A stretch of 13,600 bases of DNA. Source: Candidatus Thorarchaeota archaeon (lineage in GTDB: Archaea; Asgardarchaeota; Thorarchaeia; Thorarchaeales; Thorarchaeaceae). Below, in pieces: positions 5,760 through 12,911 of the stretch. The position numbers and the translations under genes were made by a program. The notes under the pieces are model-generated. The model saw only the letters and a program-made list of their open reading frames with translations. It ran no database searches and was not told where the DNA came from. How positions within the stretch are numbered: the stretch's first letter is position 1; each line of letters begins with the position of its first letter. Location of the stretch: assembly GCA_029855925.1 (NCBI GenBank), contig JAGSHP010000109.1, forward strand, positions 1 to 13,600, in the 5' to 3' direction.

Positions 5760-8566
5760 TAGAGCTCACGAATCCTCTCGTGCTCCCGCTTATGTCCAAA
5801 TATCAGATGCGGCGGAATGAGCAGGGCAGGAAGGCATGTCAAGATGATGATAGCCCAGTCGCCTGCGTTCAGCGGCACTGTCTGGAAGAGCGGTTGCATG
5901 AATGGGACATAGATTGTGGCAAGGGTCAACAGTATCGAAACGCCCACGGCAATGAGAAGAGCCTTCGAGTTTCGAATGTGAGTCTCCCATACCCAGCGGT
6001 ACTCATCACGACAGTTCCATACAAAGATGAGTTCGAATGTGACCACCGAGGCAAAGACGGTGGTTCGAGAGTGAGTCAGAACACTGGCCCATGGTTCTGT
6101 CGCCCAGTCAACAGGAGGCCCTGTCACACCGGGGATCCAGCCGCCATAGTATGTGATGTCGGTCAGGAATATGAAACTCGAAGCAAGAAATGCCAGAAAT
6201 CCAGCCACCAACACGAACGACGCCATCCCTCGGTTCATCATCTTCGAGCCGGGCTTTCTGGGACCTCTTTCCATCACTCCAGGCTCTGGTGGATCAACTC
6301 CAAGAGCAAGTGCCGGGAATCCATCAGTCGCCAAGTTCAGCCAAAGTATCTGGATTGGAGTAATGGGCAGTGGTAGCCCGAGCATGATTATGGTGAAGAT
6401 GAGAAAGATCTCGTCAAAGTTGGCGGCAAGCAGGAATCTAACGAACTTTCTGATATTGGCGTATATTTCACGACCTTTTTCGATGGCTGTCACAATGGTT
6501 GCAAAGTTGTCATCGGTGAGAATGACGTCGGATGCTTCCTTTGTGACATCTGCACCCCGAACACCCATCGACACCCCAACATCCGCAGCATTGACCGCGG
6601 GAGCATCGTTGACACCATCCCCTGTCATCGCAACGACTTCATTAGCCTTCTTGAGGGCGTCAACAATCCTCAGCTTGTGCTCGGGGGCAACACGTGCGTA
6701 GACATTGCATTTCTGAACTGCCTCGAAGAATTCCGCGTCAGTCATCTTGTCGAGAGCAGCTCCGGAATAGACCAAGTCACTTTCTTCCAAGAGTCCCACT
6801 TGGGCGGCTATGGCTCGAGCAGTGAGCTCGTGATCCCCAGTGATCATGATTGGGCGGATTCCTGCATCCTTACAGAGGCTAATGGCCTCTTCGACTTCCT
6901 CACGCGGCGGGTCCATCATGCCCATGAGACCAACAAATATCATCTCTCTCTCGACATGTTCCGGTTCCCATTCCTCACGGACCTCTTCAAGGAGGCGGTA
7001 GGCAAAGGCCAGCACTCGTAGAGCGCTGCCTGCGAATTCCTCGTTCACCTTCAGAATACGATGTCGATCCTCGTCGGTGATTGGTCGAATCCTACCATCT
7101 TCAAAAATCTCCGAGCACAAAGGCAAGAGAACCTCAGGAGCCCCCTTCATGAATGCATTGAGAACGCCCATTTCATCTTTGCAAATCGAAGTCATCCGTT
7201 TACGTGCAGAATCGAAAGAGATCTCAGAGACTTCCTTGTAACGCGAGAGCGTTTCGCTATGAATGAAACCTGCCTTCTCAGCCGCGACCAAGAGGGCGCC
7301 CTCAGTGGGGTCACCCACGACATCCCAGTCAGCCGTACCACTAGTGTCGGGCTGGAGAATTGAGTTCGTACATAACTGACTGATCTCGAACAGCCGGGCT
7401 GCATGAGGGTCCAACTGAATGTCGTATTCCACTCCGTCCTTAATGAACGACCCCTCACGATTGTAGCCCACCCCTGTGACTTCTATGACATGTCCATTGA
7501 CGTATAGACGCTTAACAGTCATTTCATTCTTGGTGATTGTGCCGGTTTTGTCAGAGCATATTACCGTGACAGCTCCGAGAGTCTCGACAGAGGGGAGTCG
7601 CCTGACAATCGCATTGCGTTGCACCATCTGCTTCATGCCAATAGCCAATGTGATAGTGACGACCGCCGGGAGTCCTTCAGGAATAGCAGAAACCGCAAGA
7701 GCAATTGCGGCCAGGAGCTCGTCGAGAATACTATCCGAAACATCGCGGAGAACTTCAGCGCCAAAGACGATGGCGCATAACGCTATGACAACAACACCCA
7801 ATTTGTAGCCGAGATCGCCGAGGTCCTTCTGTAGTGGTGTGTCCTCCTTCTCGCTCTCTTGAATCATTCCGGCAATCTTACCATAATTGGTGCTCATGCC
7901 AGTGCTGACCACAACTGCCTGACCCTTTCCGGACACAATGGTTGTTCCCTGAAAGACCATATTTCGTATGTCACCAATCACTGGAGAGTTGAGCGAGATG
8001 GTATCCTCGATTTTTCGTACGGTCACTGACTCACCAGTTAGGAGGGACTCATCAGCGGAGAGTCCTACTGCATAAATGACGCGTGCATCTGCAGGAACCT
8101 TATTTCCCGCCTCAATAGAGATGATGTCACCAGGCACAACATACCGCGAGTCTATTTCCTTCCAGAGACCGCCCCTGCGAACGCGTGCTCGTGGAGCAGC
8201 CATTGACTTCAGCGCCTCAAGAGCCTGTTCTGAACGGTACTCTTGTACAAAGCCAAAGATCGCATTGAATATCACAATGGCAGAGATGACTAGGGCATCA
8301 ATGAGACCACCCTCCTCATGGGATCCGGGCAAGAATGATGTGATGACCGATATCACGATGGCAACTAATAGGATGATGACCATTGGATCGGTGAATTCTT
8401 CCAAGAACATCCGCAACGGGCTCTTCTTACCCGTTTCTACTATCTCATTGAAACCATAGATCTCCAGACGCGCCTGCGCCTCTTCATCTGTCAGGCCTTC
8501 AGGGGTTGTTCCAAGTTTATTGAGAACTGACTCGACATCGTTGCTGTACCATTCCATTTCACTCAT
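5756..8566 (-). CDS. Calcium-translocating P-type ATPase (P2A, SERCA/PMR1-like)
   Basis: This membrane pump probably exports Ca2+ from the cytoplasm at the cost of ATP. With ATG at 8566 it has 936 residues. Motifs in order are LTGES (actuator, TGES 177-180), ICSDKTGT with the phosphorylated D339, KGAPE (474-478), ITGD (TGD 576-578) and GDGVNDAP (from 649). Membrane ligands match SERCA: E297 in the M4 motif PEGLPA, N716 and E719 in M5 (ANFDE), N744, T747 and D748 in M6 (NLATDG), and E845 in M8 (TFELI). Both Ca2+ sites therefore look complete, unlike one-site pumps that lack the M5 Glu. The start at 8566 has GGAG 8 nt upstream. An in-frame start at 8632 would add 22 Cys/Arg-rich residues and lies upstream of the start point predicted from the TATA-like box at 8637-8643. 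ATG at 8557 is a further alternative. Confidence 0.95.
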   Translation of the reverse strand: MSEMEWYSNDVESVLNKLGTTPEGLTDEEAQARLEIYGFNEIVETGKKSPLRMFLEEFTDPMVIILLVAIVISVITSFLPGSHEEGGLIDALVISAIVIFNAIFGFVQEYRSEQALEALKSMAAPRARVRRGGLWKEIDSRYVVPGDIISIEAGNKVPADARVIYAVGLSADESLLTGESVTVRKIEDTISLNSPVIGDIRNMVFQGTTIVSGKGQAVVVSTGMSTNYGKIAGMIQESEKEDTPLQKDLGDLGYKLGVVVIALCAIVFGAEVLRDVSDSILDELLAAIALAVSAIPEGLPAVVTITLAIGMKQMVQRNAIVRRLPSVETLGAVTVICSDKTGTITKNEMTVKRLYVNGHVIEVTGVGYNREGSFIKDGVEYDIQLDPHAARLFEISQLCTNSILQPDTSGTADWDVVGDPTEGALLVAAEKAGFIHSETLSRYKEVSEISFDSARKRMTSICKDEMGVLNAFMKGAPEVLLPLCSEIFEDGRIRPITDEDRHRILKVNEEFAGSALRVLAFAYRLLEEVREEWEPEHVEREMIFVGLMGMMDPPREEVEEAISLCKDAGIRPIMITGDHELTARAIAAQVGLLEESDLVYSGAALDKMTDAEFFEAVQKCNVYARVAPEHKLRIVDALKKANEVVAMTGDGVNDAPAVNAADVGVSMGVRGADVTKEASDVILTDDNFATIVTAIEKGREIYANIRKFVRFLLAANFDEIFLIFTIIMLGLPLPITPIQILWLNLATDGFPALALGVDPPEPGVMERGPRKPGSKMMNRGMASFVLVAGFLAFLASSFIFLTDITYYGGWIPGVTGPPVDWATEPWASVLTHSRTTVFASVVTFELIFVWNCRDEYRWVWETHIRNSKALLIAVGVSILLTLATIYVPFMQPLFQTVPLNAGDWAIIILTCLPALLIPPHLIFGHKREHERIRELY

Positions 8567-8636
8567 TTTGTGGGCTCCGACGATGCATGACCTGCAACCT
8601 GCACAAGTCGCACGGCGATTTTGCCGCATCAAACCG

Positions 8637-8643
8637 AATTATA
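8637..8643 (-). promoter_or_regulatory. TATA-like box for the Ca2+ ATPase gene
   Basis: On the minus strand GGTATAATTCGG carries TATAATT. Transcription starting about 26 nt downstream (near 8614) would give a leader of about 48 nt before ATG 8566 and would exclude the longer start at 8632. Confidence 0.4.
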
Positions 8644-8781
8644 CCTTTCGGCATGCTCAAGAGTTCATTGAATCGATAAACAGTTTAGAAAAGATTGTGG
8701 AAGCCGGAGGAACTCATTATTATCATGCCACGTCAGTTTCATTACACTTAAGTTAGCGTCGCAGAGAACAGAATTAGTAAA

Positions 8782-8789
8782 TTATAAAA
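8782..8789 (+). promoter_or_regulatory. TATA box for the YkgJ-like gene, possibly leaderless
   Basis: TTATAAAA is close to the archaeal TATA consensus. Its centre lies about 22-25 nt before the ATGATG at 8807-8812, so the predicted start point falls at or next to the start codon, which suggests a leaderless or nearly leaderless mRNA. Confidence 0.5.
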
Positions 8790-8809
8790 TTTGCTTGCGG
8801 TGGTTGATG

Positions 8810-9448
8810 ATGCCTGAGAAGAAAAAGTATAGCTTCAAGTGTCAGGAACAGAACTGTTCGGATAGAGTATGTTGTAAGAGGCCACATGTGAACGTGACAT
8901 TCGGCGATCTTGCAAGGTGGATGACACAGGGATACATCGAGACCATACTTCCAGGACTAACCATCAAGGTCCCAGCATCCGAGGGAGACTCTTTTGCAAT
9001 AGAAACACTTCGGAAACCGCTCAAGAGTGCAGAGGGTAAGGATGAAGAACAGGCGGACGCATGCATATTCTTCCATGAGGAATCGAACGCATGCACCATT
9101 AGGTTTAGTCGTCCAATCTCCTGCAGAACATTTCCACTCGAGTACACGGGGTCCAAGTTCGTTGTGACCGACCAGCGATGTTCGGGAATTGGAAGGGGCG
9201 AGGTCACAAAGGAGGCGCTCAAGGAGGCACGGGATCTTGCGGAGCAGGAGTTCCGTGAACGTACAGAGACGCTTGCTGCTCTTCCATCAGTCTATGGTAT
9301 CCTCATGGGATACATGCTGCGACAGTCTGCTGAAACAATGAAGAATCTCTCAGAAGAGGATCGGAAGAAGCTTGAGGAGATTATGTCGAAGCAGCCTCAG
9401 GAGTCCACAGAAAGAGGATCGGAAGAATCACCCGGAGATGACGAATAG
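8810..9448 (+). CDS. YkgJ-type cysteine-cluster (zinc/iron-chelating) protein
   Basis: The 212-residue product belongs to the YkgJ-like proteins, thought to bind Zn or Fe-S through conserved cysteines; no reaction is established. The visible cysteines are KCQEQNCSDRVCCK (Cys 11, 16, 21, 22) and ACIFFHEESNACTIRF followed by RPISCRTFP (Cys 85, 95, 105), with a further Cys at 124. The second cluster fits the family pattern C...C...RP..CR.FP well. The first has C-x4-C-x4-CC instead of the usual C-x2-C-x2-CC. The C-terminal third is charged and helical and ends in an acidic, low-complexity tail. Start choices are ATG 8807 or 8810; GGTGG at 8799-8803 fits 8810 better. A TTG at 8795 is in frame but unlikely, given the TATA position. 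Its 3' end overlaps the convergent peptidase gene by 21 bp. Confidence 0.85.
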   Translation: MPEKKKYSFKCQEQNCSDRVCCKRPHVNVTFGDLARWMTQGYIETILPGLTIKVPASEGDSFAIETLRKPLKSAEGKDEEQADACIFFHEESNACTIRFSRPISCRTFPLEYTGSKFVVTDQRCSGIGRGEVTKEALKEARDLAEQEFRERTETLAALPSVYGILMGYMLRQSAETMKNLSEEDRKKLEEIMSKQPQESTERGSEESPGDDE

Positions 9449-10534
9449 GTCCTTTGGGGCGTATGTGATCACTTCACAGCCGTCTTGAGTAATAGCGACA
9501 AGATCTTCCATGCGAATGCCGAACTTGCCCTCTAGGTAGATTCCAGGTTCCACGCTGTGCGTCATTCCAAGCTCCAGCTCCATTGAGTTCCCGCGTACTA
9601 TGAAGGGGGGCTCGTGCACCTCTAGACCGATGCCATGGCCTAGACGATGAGTAAAGTATTCGCCATAGTTCTCCTCTTCAATGACTCGGCGAGCAAAGCC
9701 ATCTGCCGCTCCGCATGTCACACCTGGGGCAAGCTTGGCAATGGCGGTCTCTTGAGCCCTCAGGACAATTGAGTAGACTGACGATTGCTCATCAGAGGGA
9801 GGCCCAACAACTGCAACACGAGTCATGTCGGTGTTGTAACCATCAACGCTACAGCCGCAGTCCAAGAGCACGATGTCACCGCGTTTGAGCTTGCGCGAAC
9901 TAGGCTCTGCATGAGGGAGGGCACTGTTCTCACCGAACTGAACAGCAGCGAATGTAGGCACCCCACCAAGGTGAATGATCTCCTCATGGATGATTCGTTG
10001 AAGGTCTAGTTCGGTCACGCCCACATGCGCCTCCTGAAATGCCTTCATGACCGCTGCATCTATGATATGACCGGCTCTGCGCATCAGTTCGAGCTCCTCC
10101 TCGCTCTTGTGGAGCCGCATTGTTCTGAACAGCGGAGCTAGATTAGTTGTCTTGGTGATGTTTGGCATCGCATTGCGTAGCGCCCAAAAGATACCAATGG
10201 GCAGGGTCTCATCCAGTGCGACCCGATTAGCCTGCAACTCTCCAAGATGATTTTTTAGAACCACGTAAGGGTCTTCGTCCTCAGCCCAGGGAACGAAGTC
10301 CCCTATCCATGTCATGCGAGATAGATTCGAAACCTCAAATGAGGGCGCAACAATGAAAGGCGACCCGTCCTGCGTGATAACAAGTGCAATGAGCCGCTCT
10401 CGCATCTCTCTGTGAATTCCAGTAATGTATTCAAAATTGGGGGAGGGCGTCACAATAGCAAAAGATGTCTCGGTCTGGGAGAGCAGGTCTTTGACCCGTT
10501 CAACTCGTTTCTTGTAGACTGCAGAGTTTAGCAT
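9428..10534 (-). CDS. M24 family metallopeptidase (Xaa-Pro dipeptidase/aminopeptidase P-like)
   Basis: This cytoplasmic two-metal peptidase probably cleaves X-Pro bonds during peptide turnover. The 368-residue length is normal for archaeal and bacterial prolidases of this type. The N-terminal creatinase-like domain covers about residues 1-135 (FEYITGI, WIGDFVPW). The pita-bread catalytic domain carries all five metal ligands: D225 (LLDCG), D236 (YNTDMTR), H300 (RLGHGIGLEVHEPP), E329 (SVEPGIY) and E343 (IRMEDLV); H208 (PHAEPS) is the usual catalytic helper. ATG at 10534 gives a normal N-terminus, with no clear ribosome site before it. The choice between dipeptidase and aminopeptidase P cannot be made from motifs alone; an M24 relative without prolidase activity is also possible. 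Confidence 0.93.
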   Translation of the reverse strand: MLNSAVYKKRVERVKDLLSQTETSFAIVTPSPNFEYITGIHREMRERLIALVITQDGSPFIVAPSFEVSNLSRMTWIGDFVPWAEDEDPYVVLKNHLGELQANRVALDETLPIGIFWALRNAMPNITKTTNLAPLFRTMRLHKSEEELELMRRAGHIIDAAVMKAFQEAHVGVTELDLQRIIHEEIIHLGGVPTFAAVQFGENSALPHAEPSSRKLKRGDIVLLDCGCSVDGYNTDMTRVAVVGPPSDEQSSVYSIVLRAQETAIAKLAPGVTCGAADGFARRVIEEENYGEYFTHRLGHGIGLEVHEPPFIVRGNSMELELGMTHSVEPGIYLEGKFGIRMEDLVAITQDGCEVITYAPKDLFVISG

Positions 10535-10618
10535 CTTAGCAACAACTCACTACGCGCCCAATTTCCGACAATGTCATAGATAACAACTTCGGTCAGGTCA
10601 TGTTACCGACAAGCTCAC

Positions 10619-10627
10619 AATTATAAT
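10619..10627 (+). promoter_or_regulatory. TATA-like box for the MFS transporter gene
   Basis: AATTATAAT would place the start point near 10649. That gives a leader of about 22 nt holding GAGG (10657-10660) 10 nt before the TTG start at 10671. Confidence 0.4.
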
Positions 10628-10670
10628 GGGGGATATGACCTCCGATGACACCAGCTGAGGCGAGAAAGAC

Positions 10671-12014
10671 TTGTCAGATACTGAGGGAGAACAGAAGAAT
10701 GGCAGACTTCCTTCCCGTGTGTACCTTGTAGGTTCGCTCACTCAGTTTGCACAGGGACTCTATGCTCCGTTTCTCTCGGCGTATCTTATTGACATGGGTG
10801 CGAACTATGCGGAGCTCAGTGCCTTTCGAAGTACAGGTAACTTCGCGCCGACAGTGCTGCAGCCCCTCTGGGGTGCCGGGTCTGACAAGATAGGCAGGAC
10901 GAAACCCTTTGTCATATTTGGTATTCTGACGGGACTGTTCACTGTATTCCTCTTTCTCTGGGCCGAGACACCCATGGACATGATAATTCTGTACGCAATC
11001 CAGTCGGTTCTTCTGAGCATTCAAATTCCGACATGGCTCTCTCTAATCGGGGGGATGATGGATGAGAAGTATAGAGGCGAAGAACTTGGCAAGTTGTCTG
11101 TTGCCACAAACATCGCGTCACTCTCTGCAACGCTCCTGTCAGGGTTCATCGCAGGGGTTCCCGCCATCTTGCCATTCCTACGCTCGTCCCTTGGAGACCT
11201 TGGTCTGATCATATTCCCCTCAGTTGAAGCTTGGAAAGAGATTTATTATATTCCATTTTATATTACTGCGTTCGTGGGTATCATTGCGTCGCTGCTGGCG
11301 TCAACAATCAAGGAGCCCCCCAGAAATAATGGGGATCAGCACGAGGTTCCACCGTTCTACAAATTGCTCTCTCAACCGGGCGACTTCCGAAAGCTGTGTG
11401 GTGTGGCGACGTTCTTTTCATTTGCGATGTCAATGGCTTGGCCATACTTCACAGTTGTCCAGCGTGTCTGGCTCAATAACACGCTCTTCGAGATCGGGCT
11501 CGCCTCGGCAATCATGGCCGTCACTACCGTCATCTTTACCGGACCCATGGGAAGACTCAGTGATCGCGTCGGTCGCAAGCCACTCATCCTGTTGGGACGC
11601 GGAACATTATTCATAGTCCCAATCATCTATGCATTCGCCACGACAACCGTGATGATCTACATAGCCAATGCCATTGCAGGATTCTCAATCGCCGGGGCCT
11701 TCAATGCGCTGGTCGCGTATATCTATGACATCGCGCCCGAGGAGGAGAGGGGATCCTACATCTCGGTCTATAGTACGTTCACAGGCATCATCTTTCTCGG
11801 AGGGAGCCTACTATCGGGATTCCTCGGACAGATGATGGTTCCAATTGTTGGTGACCATGGTGCAGTGTTTGCCATGCTGCTGTTGAGTGGAATATTGAGG
11901 TTCTTTGCAGCCTTCATGTTCATCTTCCTTCACGAGCCAAGACAGTATGCCTCTACGATGAGAGCAGAGATTCTTGCAAAACTGGGCAGAAGAATCAGAG
12001 ATGACACTGTGTGA
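10671..12014 (+). CDS. Major facilitator superfamily transporter
   Basis: The 447-residue polytopic membrane protein shows about 12 hydrophobic segments, beginning at VYLVGSL (residue 17). The MFS signature A appears in both halves: GAGSDKIGRTKP (68-79) in loop 2-3, and GPMGRLSDRVGRKP (about 290-303) in loop 8-9. This supports proton-coupled transport, often drug or metabolite efflux; the substrate cannot be told. The start is TTG: an in-frame TGA at 10656-10658 leaves no other codon before TM1, and the next in-frame ATG (codon 42) would remove TM1. The soluble N-terminus (SDTEGEQKNGR) is short and the C-terminus ends in a basic tail. The PadR gene follows 55 bp downstream on the same strand, a common arrangement for regulated efflux pumps, so a link is plausible but inferred. 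Confidence 0.9.
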   Translation: MSDTEGEQKNGRLPSRVYLVGSLTQFAQGLYAPFLSAYLIDMGANYAELSAFRSTGNFAPTVLQPLWGAGSDKIGRTKPFVIFGILTGLFTVFLFLWAETPMDMIILYAIQSVLLSIQIPTWLSLIGGMMDEKYRGEELGKLSVATNIASLSATLLSGFIAGVPAILPFLRSSLGDLGLIIFPSVEAWKEIYYIPFYITAFVGIIASLLASTIKEPPRNNGDQHEVPPFYKLLSQPGDFRKLCGVATFFSFAMSMAWPYFTVVQRVWLNNTLFEIGLASAIMAVTTVIFTGPMGRLSDRVGRKPLILLGRGTLFIVPIIYAFATTTVMIYIANAIAGFSIAGAFNALVAYIYDIAPEEERGSYISVYSTFTGIIFLGGSLLSGFLGQMMVPIVGDHGAVFAMLLLSGILRFFAAFMFIFLHEPRQYASTMRAEILAKLGRRIRDDTV

Positions 12015-12037
12015 TTCGCGTCTTCAGTCATACTTAA

Positions 12038-12050
12038 GTCAAACATTGAC
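12038..12050. promoter_or_regulatory. Inverted repeat before padR, possible operator
   Basis: GTCAA-ACA-TTGAC is a perfect 5-3-5 inverted repeat. It lies just after a weak TATA-like ATACTTAA (12030-12037) and about 20 bp before the proposed PadR start. A repressor bound here would block the expected start region. That it is a PadR site is inferred. Confidence 0.35.
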
Positions 12051-12069
12051 AGAGGTCATTCTACTGGAG

Positions 12070-12435
12070 TTGAAGACTGCCGTGAAGAAGAGCGTGGCGT
12101 TCGAGGACAGCTGGAAGATAGAGATTCGTAGAGGTCTCTTACAGTATGCAGTCCTTGCCATCGTTCGACAATATGAGGAGGGAATTCACGGTTACGGAAT
12201 AGCTCGCGAACTTGATAGACGAACCGATGGACTACTGGAAGTGAAGGAGGGTACACTGTATCCAATACTGCACAGACTGCGAAATGAACGACTACTCAAC
12301 GTTCGAGTAGAAAAGTCAGATGCAGGACCAAAGAGAAAGGTGTACGTCCTCACCGGAGAGGGGGATCGAGTATACCGCGAGCTGACAGTCACTCTGACAA
12401 GCGTGTTTGAGAAACTGGAGGAACTAATGAAATGA
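12070..12435 (+). CDS. PadR family transcriptional regulator
   Basis: This winged-helix DNA-binding protein usually represses genes for efflux or stress functions, binding DNA as a dimer. The core has RRGLLQYAVLAIV (helix 1), HGYGIARELD, VKEGTLYPILHRL (recognition region with GTLYP) and GPKRKVYVLTGEG (wing), all standard for PadR. The C-terminal helix (REL...VFEKLEELMK) would support dimerisation. The start is uncertain: TTG 12070 (121 residues, chosen), GTG 12082 and GTG 12094 are all in frame and near the usual length. ATG 11974 would overlap the MFS gene by 41 bp and add an atypical N-terminus. The stop overlaps the next start as ATGA, so PadR and the HAAS-like protein are translationally coupled. 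Confidence 0.88.
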   Translation: MKTAVKKSVAFEDSWKIEIRRGLLQYAVLAIVRQYEEGIHGYGIARELDRRTDGLLEVKEGTLYPILHRLRNERLLNVRVEKSDAGPKRKVYVLTGEGDRVYRELTVTLTSVFEKLEELMK

Positions 12436-12875
12436 TCAATCCTGATGTAGACAAAGCAGTAGACGAGTTTCTAGAAAAGGTCGGCAAGCATCTACCCGAG
12501 GGTTTTGAGACCGAGGACCTGCTACAGGAATTAAGGGACCATATCAGAGAGGGGCTCCTCGACAAGATGCGAGCTCACCCGGACAGAGACCAGATGGAAC
12601 TATTGGAGGAAGTGCTTCAAGACGTGGGAACACCCGAGATGATAGCCGAAGAGTATAGTCATTCTGGAGTTCAGGAGGAGAAGACTGAGAGCACCAGCAA
12701 GATGAGATTCTTCGGAATACGATTGATAGCCTTCATCATTGTCGGGGTTCCAGCCGCTTGGTATGTCTCTAACGTTGTCCAATCTATTGACTTCCTATCG
12801 GCATTGGTCATTCTACTCGTGTTTGCAGTCCTCGAGAGTGTCTTGAGGCTATGGCAGACCGAAGAGGACGCGTGA
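12432..12875 (+). CDS. HAAS/DUF1700-like membrane protein, partner of PadR
   Basis: The 147-residue protein has an N-terminal soluble helical domain (about 1-78) with LLQELRDHIREGL and LEEVLQDVGTPEMIAEEY. The latter matches the HAAS/DUF1700 pattern (an E-rich helix followed by G-x-P-xx-(I/M)A-x-E-Y). A charged linker and two predicted membrane helices (about 93-113 and 118-140) follow, then a short acidic end. In bacteria such genes are typically found directly after a padR gene and are thought to work with it, possibly as a membrane-bound partner; the mechanism is not settled. The 4-bp overlap with padR points to co-translation. The family call rests on pattern and context. Confidence 0.75.
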   Translation: MINPDVDKAVDEFLEKVGKHLPEGFETEDLLQELRDHIREGLLDKMRAHPDRDQMELLEEVLQDVGTPEMIAEEYSHSGVQEEKTESTSKMRFFGIRLIAFIIVGVPAAWYVSNVVQSIDFLSALVILLVFAVLESVLRLWQTEEDA

Positions 12876-12895
12876 CATGCGACAGACTAGGACAA

Positions 12896-12901
12896 GGAGG
12901 A
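12896..12901 (+). promoter_or_regulatory. Ribosome binding site for the PK-C-like gene
   Basis: GGAGGA lies 10 nt before ATG 12912 and is among the clearest Shine-Dalgarno sequences in the window. Only 36 bp separate this gene from the HAAS-like gene, so it may belong to the same operon. Confidence 0.55.
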
Positions 12902-12911
12902 GATACTTGAT

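Noticed and set aside
5654..6701. Long plus-strand frames (240 and 182 codons) under the ATPase gene
   Set aside because: They lie opposite the M5-M10 coding part of the ATPase and have no recognisable features; the first also overlaps the hydrolase end.
8567..8632. 22-residue N-terminal extension of the ATPase (Cys/Arg-rich)
   Set aside because: The TATA-like box at 8637-8643 would place the transcription start downstream of that codon, and ATG 8566 has a GGAG site and a normal family N-terminus. The extra Cys residues tempted a metal-binding reading, but the support is weak.
10591..10600. GGTCAGGTCA direct repeat upstream of the MFS gene
   Set aside because: Two 5-bp copies are too short to separate from chance, and no regulator is identified.
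11974..12069. N-terminal extension of PadR overlapping the MFS gene
   Set aside because: It is not PadR-like, has no ribosome site, and would place the inverted repeat and weak TATA inside the coding region; later starts give the usual PadR length.
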